Origin: Kribbella sp. CA-293567
Lineage (GTDB): Bacteria > Actinomycetota > Actinomycetes > Propionibacteriales > Kribbellaceae
Reading direction: 5' to 3'
Length of the DNA stretch: 64,000 bases
Assembly: GCF_027627575.1 (NCBI RefSeq)
Contig: NZ_CP114065.1
Coordinates: 2,852,001 to 2,916,000, forward strand
A program made the position numbers and the translations under genes. Below the pieces are notes generated by a model that saw only the letters and a program-made list of their open reading frames with translations, was not told the origin of the DNA and made no database searches. The stretch's first letter is position 1. Each line of letters begins with the position of its first letter. Shown in pieces: positions 15,148 through 22,620 of this stretch.

Positions 15148-16230
15148 ATGACGGAGCATCCCGCGGATAGCGCGCCGACTGCCGAGACGCAGATGGTTGA
15201 CTTGTTCGCCGGACCGGGCGGTCTGGATGTAGCTGCACGCTGGCTTGGTGTGCAGGCCGAGGGAATCGAGTGGGACGCGAACGCCTGCACGACTCGGCGT
15301 GCCGCAGGGCTTCGAACTCGACAGGCCGACGTCCGCGACTTCGGACCGTCAGACTTTCCGTCGGCAACCATTTTGGCGGGGGGCCCGCCGTGCCAGACCT
15401 ATACCGTTGCCGGTTCTGGAGCAGGCCGGCGAGCACTTGAAAGCGTGCTGGACTTTGTGAAGCGGATGGCCGCCGGTGAGGATGTCACCGCCAGCCTCGC
15501 CGAGCTTGACGACGAGCGCACTGGACTAGTGCTCGAGCCACTGCGGTGGGCGCTGGAAGCGCACGCGCTCGGGCGACCGTATGAAGCGATCCTGTTGGAG
15601 CAGGTACCAGCCGCGCTTCCGGTGTGGATGGGGATCGGCGAGGCGCTTGCCGGAATCGGTTACAAGGTCGCGCATGGCGTGCTTCGTACGGAGGAGTACG
15701 GCGTCCCCCAGACCCGCCGCCGGGCCATTTTGATCGCCCGCCTGGACGAGCAGCCGGCGCTGCCATTGCCGACGCATCGGCGATTCCACAAAGGCGGAAG
15801 TGATGTCCTTTCCGACGATGATGCGGAGCTGCTCCCATGGGAGACGATGCGAGGGGCTCTCAAGCGTCCCGTTGAATTCACCGTCATCTCGAACTACGGC
15901 ACAGGTGGAGATCCGAGGCTTCGCGGGCGTCGGCGATCGACGGAGCCGTCGGCTACGATCACGGGCAAGGTGTCTCGCAACCGGCTGGTTGATTCAGCAG
16001 ACCGGGAACTTGATCGATTCTCGTTCTCAGAGGCGGGACGACTGCAGACATTCCCCACTGACTATCCTTGGTCGGGTAGCGATGTTGCCCAGCAGATCGG
16101 TAACGCGATACCTCCACTTCTGGCGGCCCACGTTTTGGCCGCTGCCCTCCAGCGAAAAGTGGATCGCGAGGAGCTCGAGGCCATGGTGAACAAAAGCTGG
16201 CGTGGATTAGGCGGGATTTGTCCCGAGTAG
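15148..16230 (+). CDS. DNA cytosine-C5 methyltransferase (intact)
   Basis: A 360-residue methylase expected to modify host DNA for this island. Motifs are intact: motif I VDLFAGPGGLDVAARWLG, motif IV LAGGPPCQTYTVAG with the catalytic Cys, motif VI ILLEQVPAALP (EQV in place of ENV, a known variant), motif VIII EEYGVPQTRRRAILIAR, and motif X QQIGNAIPPLLAAHV. The region between VIII and X (about residues 215-315) is the target-recognition domain; its specificity cannot be read. ATG 15148 is preferred; a GTG at 15124 would add 8 residues. It ends the island; the next 300 bp carry no gene. Confidence 0.92.
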   Translation: MTEHPADSAPTAETQMVDLFAGPGGLDVAARWLGVQAEGIEWDANACTTRRAAGLRTRQADVRDFGPSDFPSATILAGGPPCQTYTVAGSGAGRRALESVLDFVKRMAAGEDVTASLAELDDERTGLVLEPLRWALEAHALGRPYEAILLEQVPAALPVWMGIGEALAGIGYKVAHGVLRTEEYGVPQTRRRAILIARLDEQPALPLPTHRRFHKGGSDVLSDDDAELLPWETMRGALKRPVEFTVISNYGTGGDPRLRGRRRSTEPSATITGKVSRNRLVDSADRELDRFSFSEAGRLQTFPTDYPWSGSDVAQQIGNAIPPLLAAHVLAAALQRKVDREELEAMVNKSWRGLGGICPE

Positions 16231-16530
16231 GCCTGGTACGTGCCTATCGTCGTTGGGTCCTCGTGTGAGCACGGCCATGAACTGACCGCCACAGTGCGCT
16301 ACGCGTTCCCTGGATTGTCGCAAAACGGTTCACAGGCTGCGGTGGATCCGACGCAGTACCTCAGAGGCACCGGCAAGAGTCACCGATGAGTCAGATCGCC
16401 ATCCGAAGAGGGTTCTCCACATCAAGCAGGTTTCTCCATTCCTGTTGTGAACCAGGGCATCCTCGAGCAACCGGAGGCCGAGTTTCGGTAGTCGGCAAGA
16501 GCACACGACCTTGAGGAGGGCTGGGCTGAG
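16231..16530. other. Intergenic stretch after the defence island
   Basis: Three hundred bases with no supported coding region, tRNA or convincing integration site on either strand. It probably holds the promoter of the CYTH gene, whose ribosome site (AGGAGGG, about 14 bases before ATG 16531) is at its right end. Confidence 0.5.
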
Positions 16531-17067
16531 ATGCCGATTGAGTTTGAGGCCAAGGTGTTGGGCGTCGATCCGGACGAGTTGGCGGGTGTGATCCTTCGGC
16601 GAGGTGGGCAGGCGCTGGGGAGTCGGCTGATGCGGCGGTACGTGTATGACATCGAGGCCGGGGATGCGTCGCGTTGGATTCGGCTGCGCGACACGGGAAC
16701 GGAGGTGACGCTGACCGTGAAGGAGATCGCTCACGATGGGATCGACGGCACCACGGAGACCGAGGTGGAGGTCAGTGACTTCGCCGGCGCCAACGAGTTG
16801 ATGCGGCGGATGGGGTTTGAACCCAAGTCGTATCAAGAGAATCGACGTACGAGCTTCGAGCTCGAAGGCGCGCAGTTGGAGATTGACTCATGGCCGCTCA
16901 TTCCGCCGTACCTCGAGATTGAGGGGAGGTCCCGCGAGCACGTCGTTGAGGTCGGCAGGGCGTTGGGAATCTCTGCGGAGGAGCTCACGGGGGAGAACAC
17001 CGTCAAGGTCTATGCCCGCTATGGGATTGACCTGACCACGATCACCAATCTTCGATTTGCCGACTGA
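16531..17067 (+). CDS. CYTH-domain protein (class IV adenylyl cyclase/thiamine triphosphatase-like)
   Basis: A 178-residue CYTH protein. The signature E-x-E-x-K appears as PIEFEAKVLGVD at residues 2-13. It is followed by the family's Arg/Lys-rich tunnel strands (MRRYVYDI, SRWIRLRDTG, EVTLTVKEI, TETEVEVSD, RRTSFELEGAQLEIDSWP and PPYLEIEG). These proteins hydrolyse or cyclise triphosphates in an eight-stranded beta tunnel with Mg2+. The exact activity cannot be told from sequence. It stands alone, convergent with the gene at 17102. Confidence 0.85.
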   Translation: MPIEFEAKVLGVDPDELAGVILRRGGQALGSRLMRRYVYDIEAGDASRWIRLRDTGTEVTLTVKEIAHDGIDGTTETEVEVSDFAGANELMRRMGFEPKSYQENRRTSFELEGAQLEIDSWPLIPPYLEIEGRSREHVVEVGRALGISAEELTGENTVKVYARYGIDLTTITNLRFAD

Positions 17068-17101
17068 CTCGCTCTAACGCTCGGCATCACAGGAGTGAGG
17101 G

Positions 17102-17737
17102 TCAGAGGTTGAGCGGAATCACCTGGCCTCCGACGCGGCGTTCGGCTCGTAGTACGTGCGCTTGGATGTTGGGGACGGAGTTGAGAACGGCCAACTCGGC
17201 TACTTGGTTGTTAGTGGAGTAGGTGAAATCGTCCAGGGTTCTGAAAGTTGTTGAGCCGCGGTGGTGGTTGATGTGGCGGACGGCGCCGGAGTTGAGGCGG
17301 CTCAGGCGGATGTCGCGTAGGTGAGCGGTCACCAAGGATCTTGTGTCGAGGGTCAGGACCAGAGCCGGTACGCCTTGGTAGGCGCTGTGGAGGCGTTCGA
17401 GGCGGTCGGTGGTGGGAGAGAAGAACACCATTGAGTTGAGGAGTTGGAGCCAGGCTTCTGGGGGCATGTCCGTCAGAGCGCGGCGGAGCATGGCGGGATG
17501 CATCGGGCGTTGGTCGCGGATGGTGGCTCGGCCGAAAGTCTTGTGGTGGAGGACGGTGCTTTCGGGGCGGTGGCGGGCGGTTAGTTCCCGGTACTGCGTC
17601 AGCGGGACCTCCCAGCGCTGGGCGAGGGCAGCGGTGCTGAGTAGGCCGTGAGTTTTGATGCTTTCCCAGGCATCGGAGGAAGCCAGGTGATAGAGGCGGG
17701 GGTAGCGGGATACCAAGTCGTCGATGTTCATGGGCAC
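17102..17737 (-). CDS. DUF7002-like protein, possible ADP-ribosyltransferase-like fold
   Basis: A 211-residue soluble protein. The opening RYPRLYHLASSDAWESIKTH followed by GLLST resembles the H/Y-x(n)-I-x-x-x-G-L segment that begins ART-like (DarT/RES-like) domains. Later pieces include TVLHHKTFGRATIRDQRPM and LVLTLDTRSLV; they match a conserved actinobacterial family that I recall as DUF7002. No full catalytic triad can be proved by eye. It lies beside the restriction island and could be a toxin-like defence gene or an unrelated metabolic protein. Confidence 0.65.
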   Translation of the reverse strand: MPMNIDDLVSRYPRLYHLASSDAWESIKTHGLLSTAALAQRWEVPLTQYRELTARHRPESTVLHHKTFGRATIRDQRPMHPAMLRRALTDMPPEAWLQLLNSMVFFSPTTDRLERLHSAYQGVPALVLTLDTRSLVTAHLRDIRLSRLNSGAVRHINHHRGSTTFRTLDDFTYSTNNQVAELAVLNSVPNIQAHVLRAERRVGGQVIPLNL

Positions 17738-17777
17738 CTCTCGGGGTAGGTGCAGACCGTACGCCGTAACGCCGACA

Positions 17778-17799
17778 GCCCGCCGTGGGCGCGGCGGGC
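17778..17799 (-). terminator. GC-rich hairpin downstream of the epoxide hydrolase
   Basis: An 8-bp perfect stem, GCCCGCCG (17778-17785) and CGGCGGGC (17792-17799), with a 6-base loop, sits just beyond the stop of the gene ending at 17818. It has no T-tract, as is common for actinobacterial terminators. Confidence 0.55.
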
Positions 17800-17817
17800 C
17801 GTTGTGCGTTGGGGGTG

Positions 17818-18972
17818 TCAGTTGGTGCGGAGGCTTGAGAAGAAGGCGCGGAGATCGGTGACGACGTCTTGGGGGCGTTCGAGGGAGGCGTAGTGGCCGC
17901 CGGTGGGGTAGTTGGTCCAGTGGACGATGTTGGGGTTGTCGCGTTCGGCCAGCGGGCGGATGGTTTTGAAGTCGTCGGCGAAGACGGCGACGCCGGTGGG
18001 GGCGGTGTTGAGGGCTGGTTCGGTGCCGGCGTTGGCTTCTTCGTAGTGGTAGCGGCCGGCTGTGGCGGAGGTGTTTGTGAACCAGTAGAGCGAGACTTCG
18101 GTGAGGATCTGGTCGGGGGTGAGGAGGCTGGTGCCGTTGCCGAAGTTGTTGAACAGTTCGTTCCAGGCGAGTTGACCGACGGGGGAGTCGGAGATGGCGA
18201 CGGCGACGGTTTGGGGTCGGGTGGAGTTGATGGCGTTGTAGCCGCCGACGGACTGGAACCAGGCGAGGTGTTCGAGGGCGGCGTAGTCGTCGGGGGTGAA
18301 TTTCTCGAACTCGGCCGGGTCGCCGGAGGGGAAGGAGAAGAGTTGGAGGACGTGGAGGCCGAGGAAGCCGGGAGGGTTGAGGAGGCCGAGTTCGCGGGAG
18401 ATCATGGCGCCGGCGTCGGAGCCGTGGGTGCCGTAGGTGTTGTAGCCGAGGCGGCGCATGAGGGTGTCGAAGGTGCGGGCGACGCGGGCCATGGTCCAGC
18501 CGCGGTCGGTCAGTGGGGTGCTGAAGCCGAAGCCGGGGATGGAGGGGATGACGAGTGAGTAGGCCTCGGAGGCCTGGCCGCCGTGGGCGACGGGGTCGGT
18601 GAGGGGGCCGATCATGTCGAGGAAGTCGATGAAGGATCCGGGGTAGGTGTGGATCAGCAGCAGCGGGGTGGCGTCGGGTTCGGCGGACGGGACGTGGAGG
18701 AAGTGGACGGTCTGGCCGTCGATGTCGGTGAGGTAGTGCGGGAACTGGTTCATCCGCGCTTCCTGCTCGCGCCAGTCGAAGGTGTGTTGCCAGTGGTCGA
18801 CCATGTCGGTGAGGTAGTGGTTCGGGGTGCCGAGGTCCCAGTTGTCGCCGGGGGCGGGTTCGGGGAGGCGGGTGCGGGCGAGGCGCTCGTTCAGGTCGTC
18901 CAGGTCGGTCTGGGCGATCTCGACGCGGAAGGGGCGGATGTCTGCGGAGGAGGTGCTGTCGTTGGTGTTCAT
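17818..18972 (-). CDS. Epoxide hydrolase (EHN-type alpha/beta hydrolase)
   Basis: A 384-residue alpha/beta hydrolase of the epoxide-hydrolase N-terminal family. The start MNTNDSTSS is followed by the EHN domain (PFRVEIAQTDLDDLNERLAR and DWREQEARMNQFPHYLTDI). The hydrolase core has HTYPGSFIDFLDMIGPL as the oxyanion region and GTHGSDAGAMISRELG as the nucleophile elbow with Asp. The catalytic His is in YPTGGHYASLERP near the C-terminus. I prefer ATG 18972; a longer open frame upstream is not coding-like. It is divergent from the WYL regulator at 19033, which probably controls it. Confidence 0.9.
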   Translation of the reverse strand: MNTNDSTSSADIRPFRVEIAQTDLDDLNERLARTRLPEPAPGDNWDLGTPNHYLTDMVDHWQHTFDWREQEARMNQFPHYLTDIDGQTVHFLHVPSAEPDATPLLLIHTYPGSFIDFLDMIGPLTDPVAHGGQASEAYSLVIPSIPGFGFSTPLTDRGWTMARVARTFDTLMRRLGYNTYGTHGSDAGAMISRELGLLNPPGFLGLHVLQLFSFPSGDPAEFEKFTPDDYAALEHLAWFQSVGGYNAINSTRPQTVAVAISDSPVGQLAWNELFNNFGNGTSLLTPDQILTEVSLYWFTNTSATAGRYHYEEANAGTEPALNTAPTGVAVFADDFKTIRPLAERDNPNIVHWTNYPTGGHYASLERPQDVVTDLRAFFSSLRTN

Positions 18973-18994
18973 GGCTTCACCGTAGAAGCCATAT

Positions 18995-19011
18995 AGGAAC
19001 GTTGGATTCCT
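18995..19011. promoter_or_regulatory. Possible operator between epoxide hydrolase and WYL regulator
   Basis: AGGAA (18995-18999) and TTCCT (19007-19011) form an inverted repeat with a 7-base spacer in the 60-bp divergent intergenic space. It is the only clear dyad there and is a candidate site for the adjacent regulator. Confidence 0.35.
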
Positions 19012-19032
19012 GATTACAGTACGGTTTACCGC

Positions 19033-20013
19033 ATGCGTGAAACTTCGTCGCGGTTGCTGTCCCTGTTGGCGCTGATGCAGTCGCGGCCGGCTTGGCCGGG
19101 GTCCGAGTTGGCCGAGCGGTTGGGCGTCAGTACGCGGACGATTCGCAATGACATCGATCGGTTGCGAGAGCTTGGATATCCGGTGGATGCGACGCGGGGC
19201 GCGGCCGGCTACTACCAGTTGGGCGTGGGTGCGAAGCTGCCGCCGTTGCTGCTGGATGACGAGGAAGCGGTTGCTGTCGCGGTTGGGCTGCGGACCGGTG
19301 CCGGTGTCAGCGGCATGGAGGAGAGCAGCGGGCGGGCGCTGGCAAAACTCGAGCAGGTGTTGCCGCATCGGCTGCGGCGGCAGGTCAATGCGATCCACAC
19401 GACGATGTCAAAGGGACCGGACAACACCGGGTCGAACGTGCCGGACCCGGAGGTTGATTCTGCCGTGGTGGCGACGATCGCGGCGGCTATTCGGGACGAG
19501 CACTACCTGCGGTTCGAGTACGTCGTACCGGGGCAGGAGTCGGAGAGCGCTCCCTCGTTGCCGGTGTTGGTCGAGCCGTACCGGCTGATGAGTTGGCAGC
19601 GGTACTGGTACTTGGCTGCGCGCGACGAAACGGGCGAGTGGCGGACGTACCGGGTCGACTGGATGGAACTGCGGATGGCGACCGGGCGGAAGTACCAGCC
19701 GCGGCCGATGCCGGGGGACGACTACACGGACTTCGTGATGCGGGACGTCGCCAGTACGGGATGGAAGGTGCATGCGCGAGTCACTGTGTTTGCTTCGGCA
19801 GAAGAGGTGCTGGCGCGGATCCACGCAGCGGTGGGGATCGTCGAGTCGGTCGACGACAAGACGTGCGTGCTGGTGACCGGGGCGGAGAGCCTGGAGGTGG
19901 TCGCCGTGTATATCGGGATGCTGGGTCTCGACTTCCAGGTCACGGCACCGCAGGCTCTGGTGGAGCACCTCAAGGTGATTGGAGAGCGGTATCTCCGGGC
20001 TGTTAAGGCATAG
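19033..20013 (+). CDS. YafY/DeoR-type HTH regulator with WYL domain
   Basis: A 326-residue transcription factor. Residues 1-60 are an HTH_11 domain (ELAERLGVSTRTIRNDIDRL). Residues about 155-220 form the WYL sensor (RFEYVVPG, PYRLMSWQRYWYLAARDE, GEWRTYRVDWM), followed by the C-terminal WCX extension. WYL domains bind nucleotides or nucleic acid-derived ligands, and such regulators often sit divergently from hydrolase genes, as here. It starts 60 bp from the epoxide hydrolase start, and the short gap suggests shared control. Confidence 0.9.
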   Translation: MRETSSRLLSLLALMQSRPAWPGSELAERLGVSTRTIRNDIDRLRELGYPVDATRGAAGYYQLGVGAKLPPLLLDDEEAVAVAVGLRTGAGVSGMEESSGRALAKLEQVLPHRLRRQVNAIHTTMSKGPDNTGSNVPDPEVDSAVVATIAAAIRDEHYLRFEYVVPGQESESAPSLPVLVEPYRLMSWQRYWYLAARDETGEWRTYRVDWMELRMATGRKYQPRPMPGDDYTDFVMRDVASTGWKVHARVTVFASAEEVLARIHAAVGIVESVDDKTCVLVTGAESLEVVAVYIGMLGLDFQVTAPQALVEHLKVIGERYLRAVKA

Positions 20014-20136
20014 AGATGTTCGGTAGTGACAGGATCGCCCGTGATCGAAGGGGCTCTGGCTCGTTGGTGACCAAACGATGTGCTGTCGTCCAATCACCAA
20101 CACGACCCACTTCCGACGCGGTCGACAGCTAGATCG

Positions 20137-21837
20137 TCATCGAGATGCACGTTCCGGCGTTCGCTTCAACGCCCACTCCTTGGACAAGACATCGAGTAGA
20201 GCGGCCTGTCGCTCCTTCAGTAGTTCAGGAGTCCACCGCGCCTGCGCAAGTACCTGTGACGTCAGGGCAAACGTTGTGACCCCGCCCTGACCGTGGAAGT
20301 ACTTCACCTTCTTCTGTGCAAAGTCGTAGTTCTGAGCGTAGGAGTTCTTGGTCCGGCTGAGCAGCAGAAGGTTGGCTAGCTTGTGCGTCCACTGGGAACG
20401 CTCGGCGTCGGTGAAGTCCCGGCGCCATTCGCTGGTAACCGCGGGCGATTGTGGCAACACGTGTTCCACAGTGATGACCGGATGGTCGTAGGTGACCCCT
20501 GCGCCGCCCGCCAGAGCCTCGTCAAGACGCAGCAGCACGTACTTACGAGTCTTCGTCACCAGGTATAGGTCGCCGGCCAGCCGTGCGTGGGTCTCTTCGA
20601 CCTCTCCGTCGGTCAGGTCGAAAGCTTCAGCCGACAGCCCGTCACCGTTATCGAGTTGTCGTAGCAGTTCGATGTAGCGCGCAAGTCGTGGAGTCACGTA
20701 GACCCGTCGTACGAACATGCTGGCCGCCAAACGTTCAAGCCTGCGAAGAAACTGATCCAGCCACACGGGATCGTCGCCATGCGTGCGAACGGCCCACAGG
20801 GCAGGAGCCTGCCAGTCGCTCGTGTCCAGTTGGGCAAGCCGCTTGAACCAACTGTTCACGACTTCGTCGCCGTGTTCGGACTTGTACGTGATGTTGGTGA
20901 TCGCCGCGTACGCGTTCGCGTATGGAACCACGATGTCGTCGATGAACTCCTTCGCGCGCTCGGGCAAATACTCGCTGAGGACCTGATCAGGGAACTCCCG
21001 GAGAAGGTTCTGTTCCGACCGCCTCTTCGTTTGGATGAGGCGGATATGAAGGAACAGATCGGCGAAGTCCTCCCGGCCGAGTTTCTGCTCGGCCTCGTTC
21101 CACTTCTCGGTGTACTCGTCAGCTGCTCCGTCCGGGATGTCGCCGATCACCCTGGACTTGAAGATGTCCGCAGGTGTGAGGTCGAGACCGCGGGAGTTCA
21201 TCACGCTGAAAATCCTGTGGGCGCTTTCAAGGTCTGGAGTGTTCACGACCACCAGGAAAGTTCGATCGCTGATCAGAGCGCCAAGGTCGTCGCGTCGGTC
21301 TGAAGACCAACTCTGCAGTTCCTTGTGCAGGTCCAAGGCGTTGTCCCGGATGTTCTTCTGCGCGTCGGTTTCAATCTGGTTGTTGTTGAGCTTTATCAGC
21401 TCGTCGACGCCCTTGTGCTGCTGAACATAGGACTGGAAGAAGTCCCGCTCGCGATCGCGCAGAGTCAGACGTGGTTTCGCAGCGAGCCGCCGAAGCCTGA
21501 GGCCCGGCTCGACGATCTTGTCCTGTAACTCGCCGGCGATACCGGGGTCTGAGGAGAGGTCACGTAGCACCGCAAGAATGATAGTCAGCGTCGTGAGCCG
21601 CTGTTGGCCGTCGATCACGGATGCCGCCGGCATGGCGGGATCCTTGACAAGGACTATCGAGCCAAGGAAATAGGGCTCGTCCCGGTCTTGGTCGAGTGCA
21701 TGCGCGAGGTCGTCGAGGAGTTGCATCGCCTCATCGGTGCCCCAGGCGTACGGCCTCTGGTAGTTCGGGATACTGAAGTCAAAATCACTGGAGAAGACCT
21801 TGTGCAGCGGGACTTCAGACGCCTCTAGTTGCTTCAT
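20137..21837 (-). CDS. DUF262/DUF1524 GmrSD-like type IV restriction protein
   Basis: A 566-residue single-chain GmrSD-type protein, a family that cuts modified (for example glucosylated hydroxymethylcytosine) phage DNA. The N-terminal DUF262 domain has FSIPNYQRPYAWG, YFLGSIVL and the ParB-like VIDGQQRLTTLTI motif (residues about 20-85). The C-terminal DUF1524 HNH-type domain has VEHVLPQSP (His) and HKLANLLLLSRTKNSYAQNY with the paired Asn residues near residues 455-530. Both halves appear intact. It is a stand-alone gene 4 kb from the methylase island, so the region is a broader defence cluster. Confidence 0.9.
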   Translation of the reverse strand: MKQLEASEVPLHKVFSSDFDFSIPNYQRPYAWGTDEAMQLLDDLAHALDQDRDEPYFLGSIVLVKDPAMPAASVIDGQQRLTTLTIILAVLRDLSSDPGIAGELQDKIVEPGLRLRRLAAKPRLTLRDRERDFFQSYVQQHKGVDELIKLNNNQIETDAQKNIRDNALDLHKELQSWSSDRRDDLGALISDRTFLVVVNTPDLESAHRIFSVMNSRGLDLTPADIFKSRVIGDIPDGAADEYTEKWNEAEQKLGREDFADLFLHIRLIQTKRRSEQNLLREFPDQVLSEYLPERAKEFIDDIVVPYANAYAAITNITYKSEHGDEVVNSWFKRLAQLDTSDWQAPALWAVRTHGDDPVWLDQFLRRLERLAASMFVRRVYVTPRLARYIELLRQLDNGDGLSAEAFDLTDGEVEETHARLAGDLYLVTKTRKYVLLRLDEALAGGAGVTYDHPVITVEHVLPQSPAVTSEWRRDFTDAERSQWTHKLANLLLLSRTKNSYAQNYDFAQKKVKYFHGQGGVTTFALTSQVLAQARWTPELLKERQAALLDVLSKEWALKRTPERASR

Positions 21838-21938
21838 TCGCTTGCCCGTTCGTCATCGCCATGGATTGAATCAGGTTGCGGATTCTGGCATAGGAGGCTG
21901 GGCGCATCTAGGGTTCAAACGAATGAACTTGGGTCCAG

Positions 21939-22620
21939 CTAGGGATTCCCCAAGCCTGCCTTGCGGGCTTGGATTATTGCGGCGGGGCGGTCGGTGACGG
22001 CGAGCTTGGTGAAGATGGTGGAGACGTTGTTGGCGACTGTCTTCGGGGCCAGGTTGAGGTGGGTGCCGATGGCGGGGTTGCTAAGGCCGGTGGCGAGGAG
22101 GTTGAGGATTTCTCTTTCCCGGGGAGTGAGGTCGGGGAAGGGGGGTCGCGGGGGTGGGTGGGGTGGCGAAGAAGGAGAGGACTCGGCGGGCTACGCCGGG
22201 GCCGAAGATGGCTTCGCCGGCGGCTACGGCGTGGATGGCTCGGGCGATCTCGTCTTGTTCGGCGCCCTTGACGAGGTAGCCGCGGGCGCCGGCGCGCATG
22301 GCGGCGAAGACCGAGTCGTCGTCTTCGAACATCGTGAGGACGAGTACTGCGACGTCGGGGGCGGTGCGGGCCAGTTCGCGGGTAGCGGCGAAGCCGTCCA
22401 GGTCGGGCATTTGCAGGTCCAGTACTGCGACGTGCGGGTGGGTGGTGACTACCTCGCGGATGGCTTCGCGGCCGGTGGAGGCTACGCCCACTACCTCGAT
22501 GCCGGGCAGAGACGAGAGCAGCGCGGTCAGGCCGGCGCGGACGACGGGGTGGTCGTCTGCCAGGACGACCCGGACGGCTGGACGATCGCCGTCGGCAGGG
22601 GGCGGCGGGGCGTCGGTCAT
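21939..22620 (-). pseudogene. NarL/FixJ response regulator with a frameshift between REC and HTH
   Basis: The receiver domain is complete in one frame (VRVVLADDHPVVRAGL, phosphorylated Asp in VAVLDLQMPDLDG, Lys in GYLVKGAEQDE). After SFFATPPTPA that frame runs into a spurious end. The LuxR-type HTH continues in another frame (LTPREREILNLLATGLSNPA, KTVANNVSTIFTKLAVTDR) to a TAG at 21939. Removing one base from the G-runs at 22134-22145 (plus strand) joins the two into 226 residues. The total of 682 bases is one more than a multiple of 3. A sequencing error in the homopolymer, a true frameshift or slippage are all possible. It overlaps the histidine kinase by 4 nt. Confidence 0.8.

Noticed and set aside
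16231..16530. tRNA or att site at the right end of the defence island
   Set aside because: No cloverleaf, direct repeat or integrase gene could be recognised.
18973..19398. N-terminal extension of the epoxide hydrolase
   Set aside because: The extra 142 residues would overlap the WYL regulator gene and its promoter and look Arg/Gln-rich; the family starts at MNTNDS.
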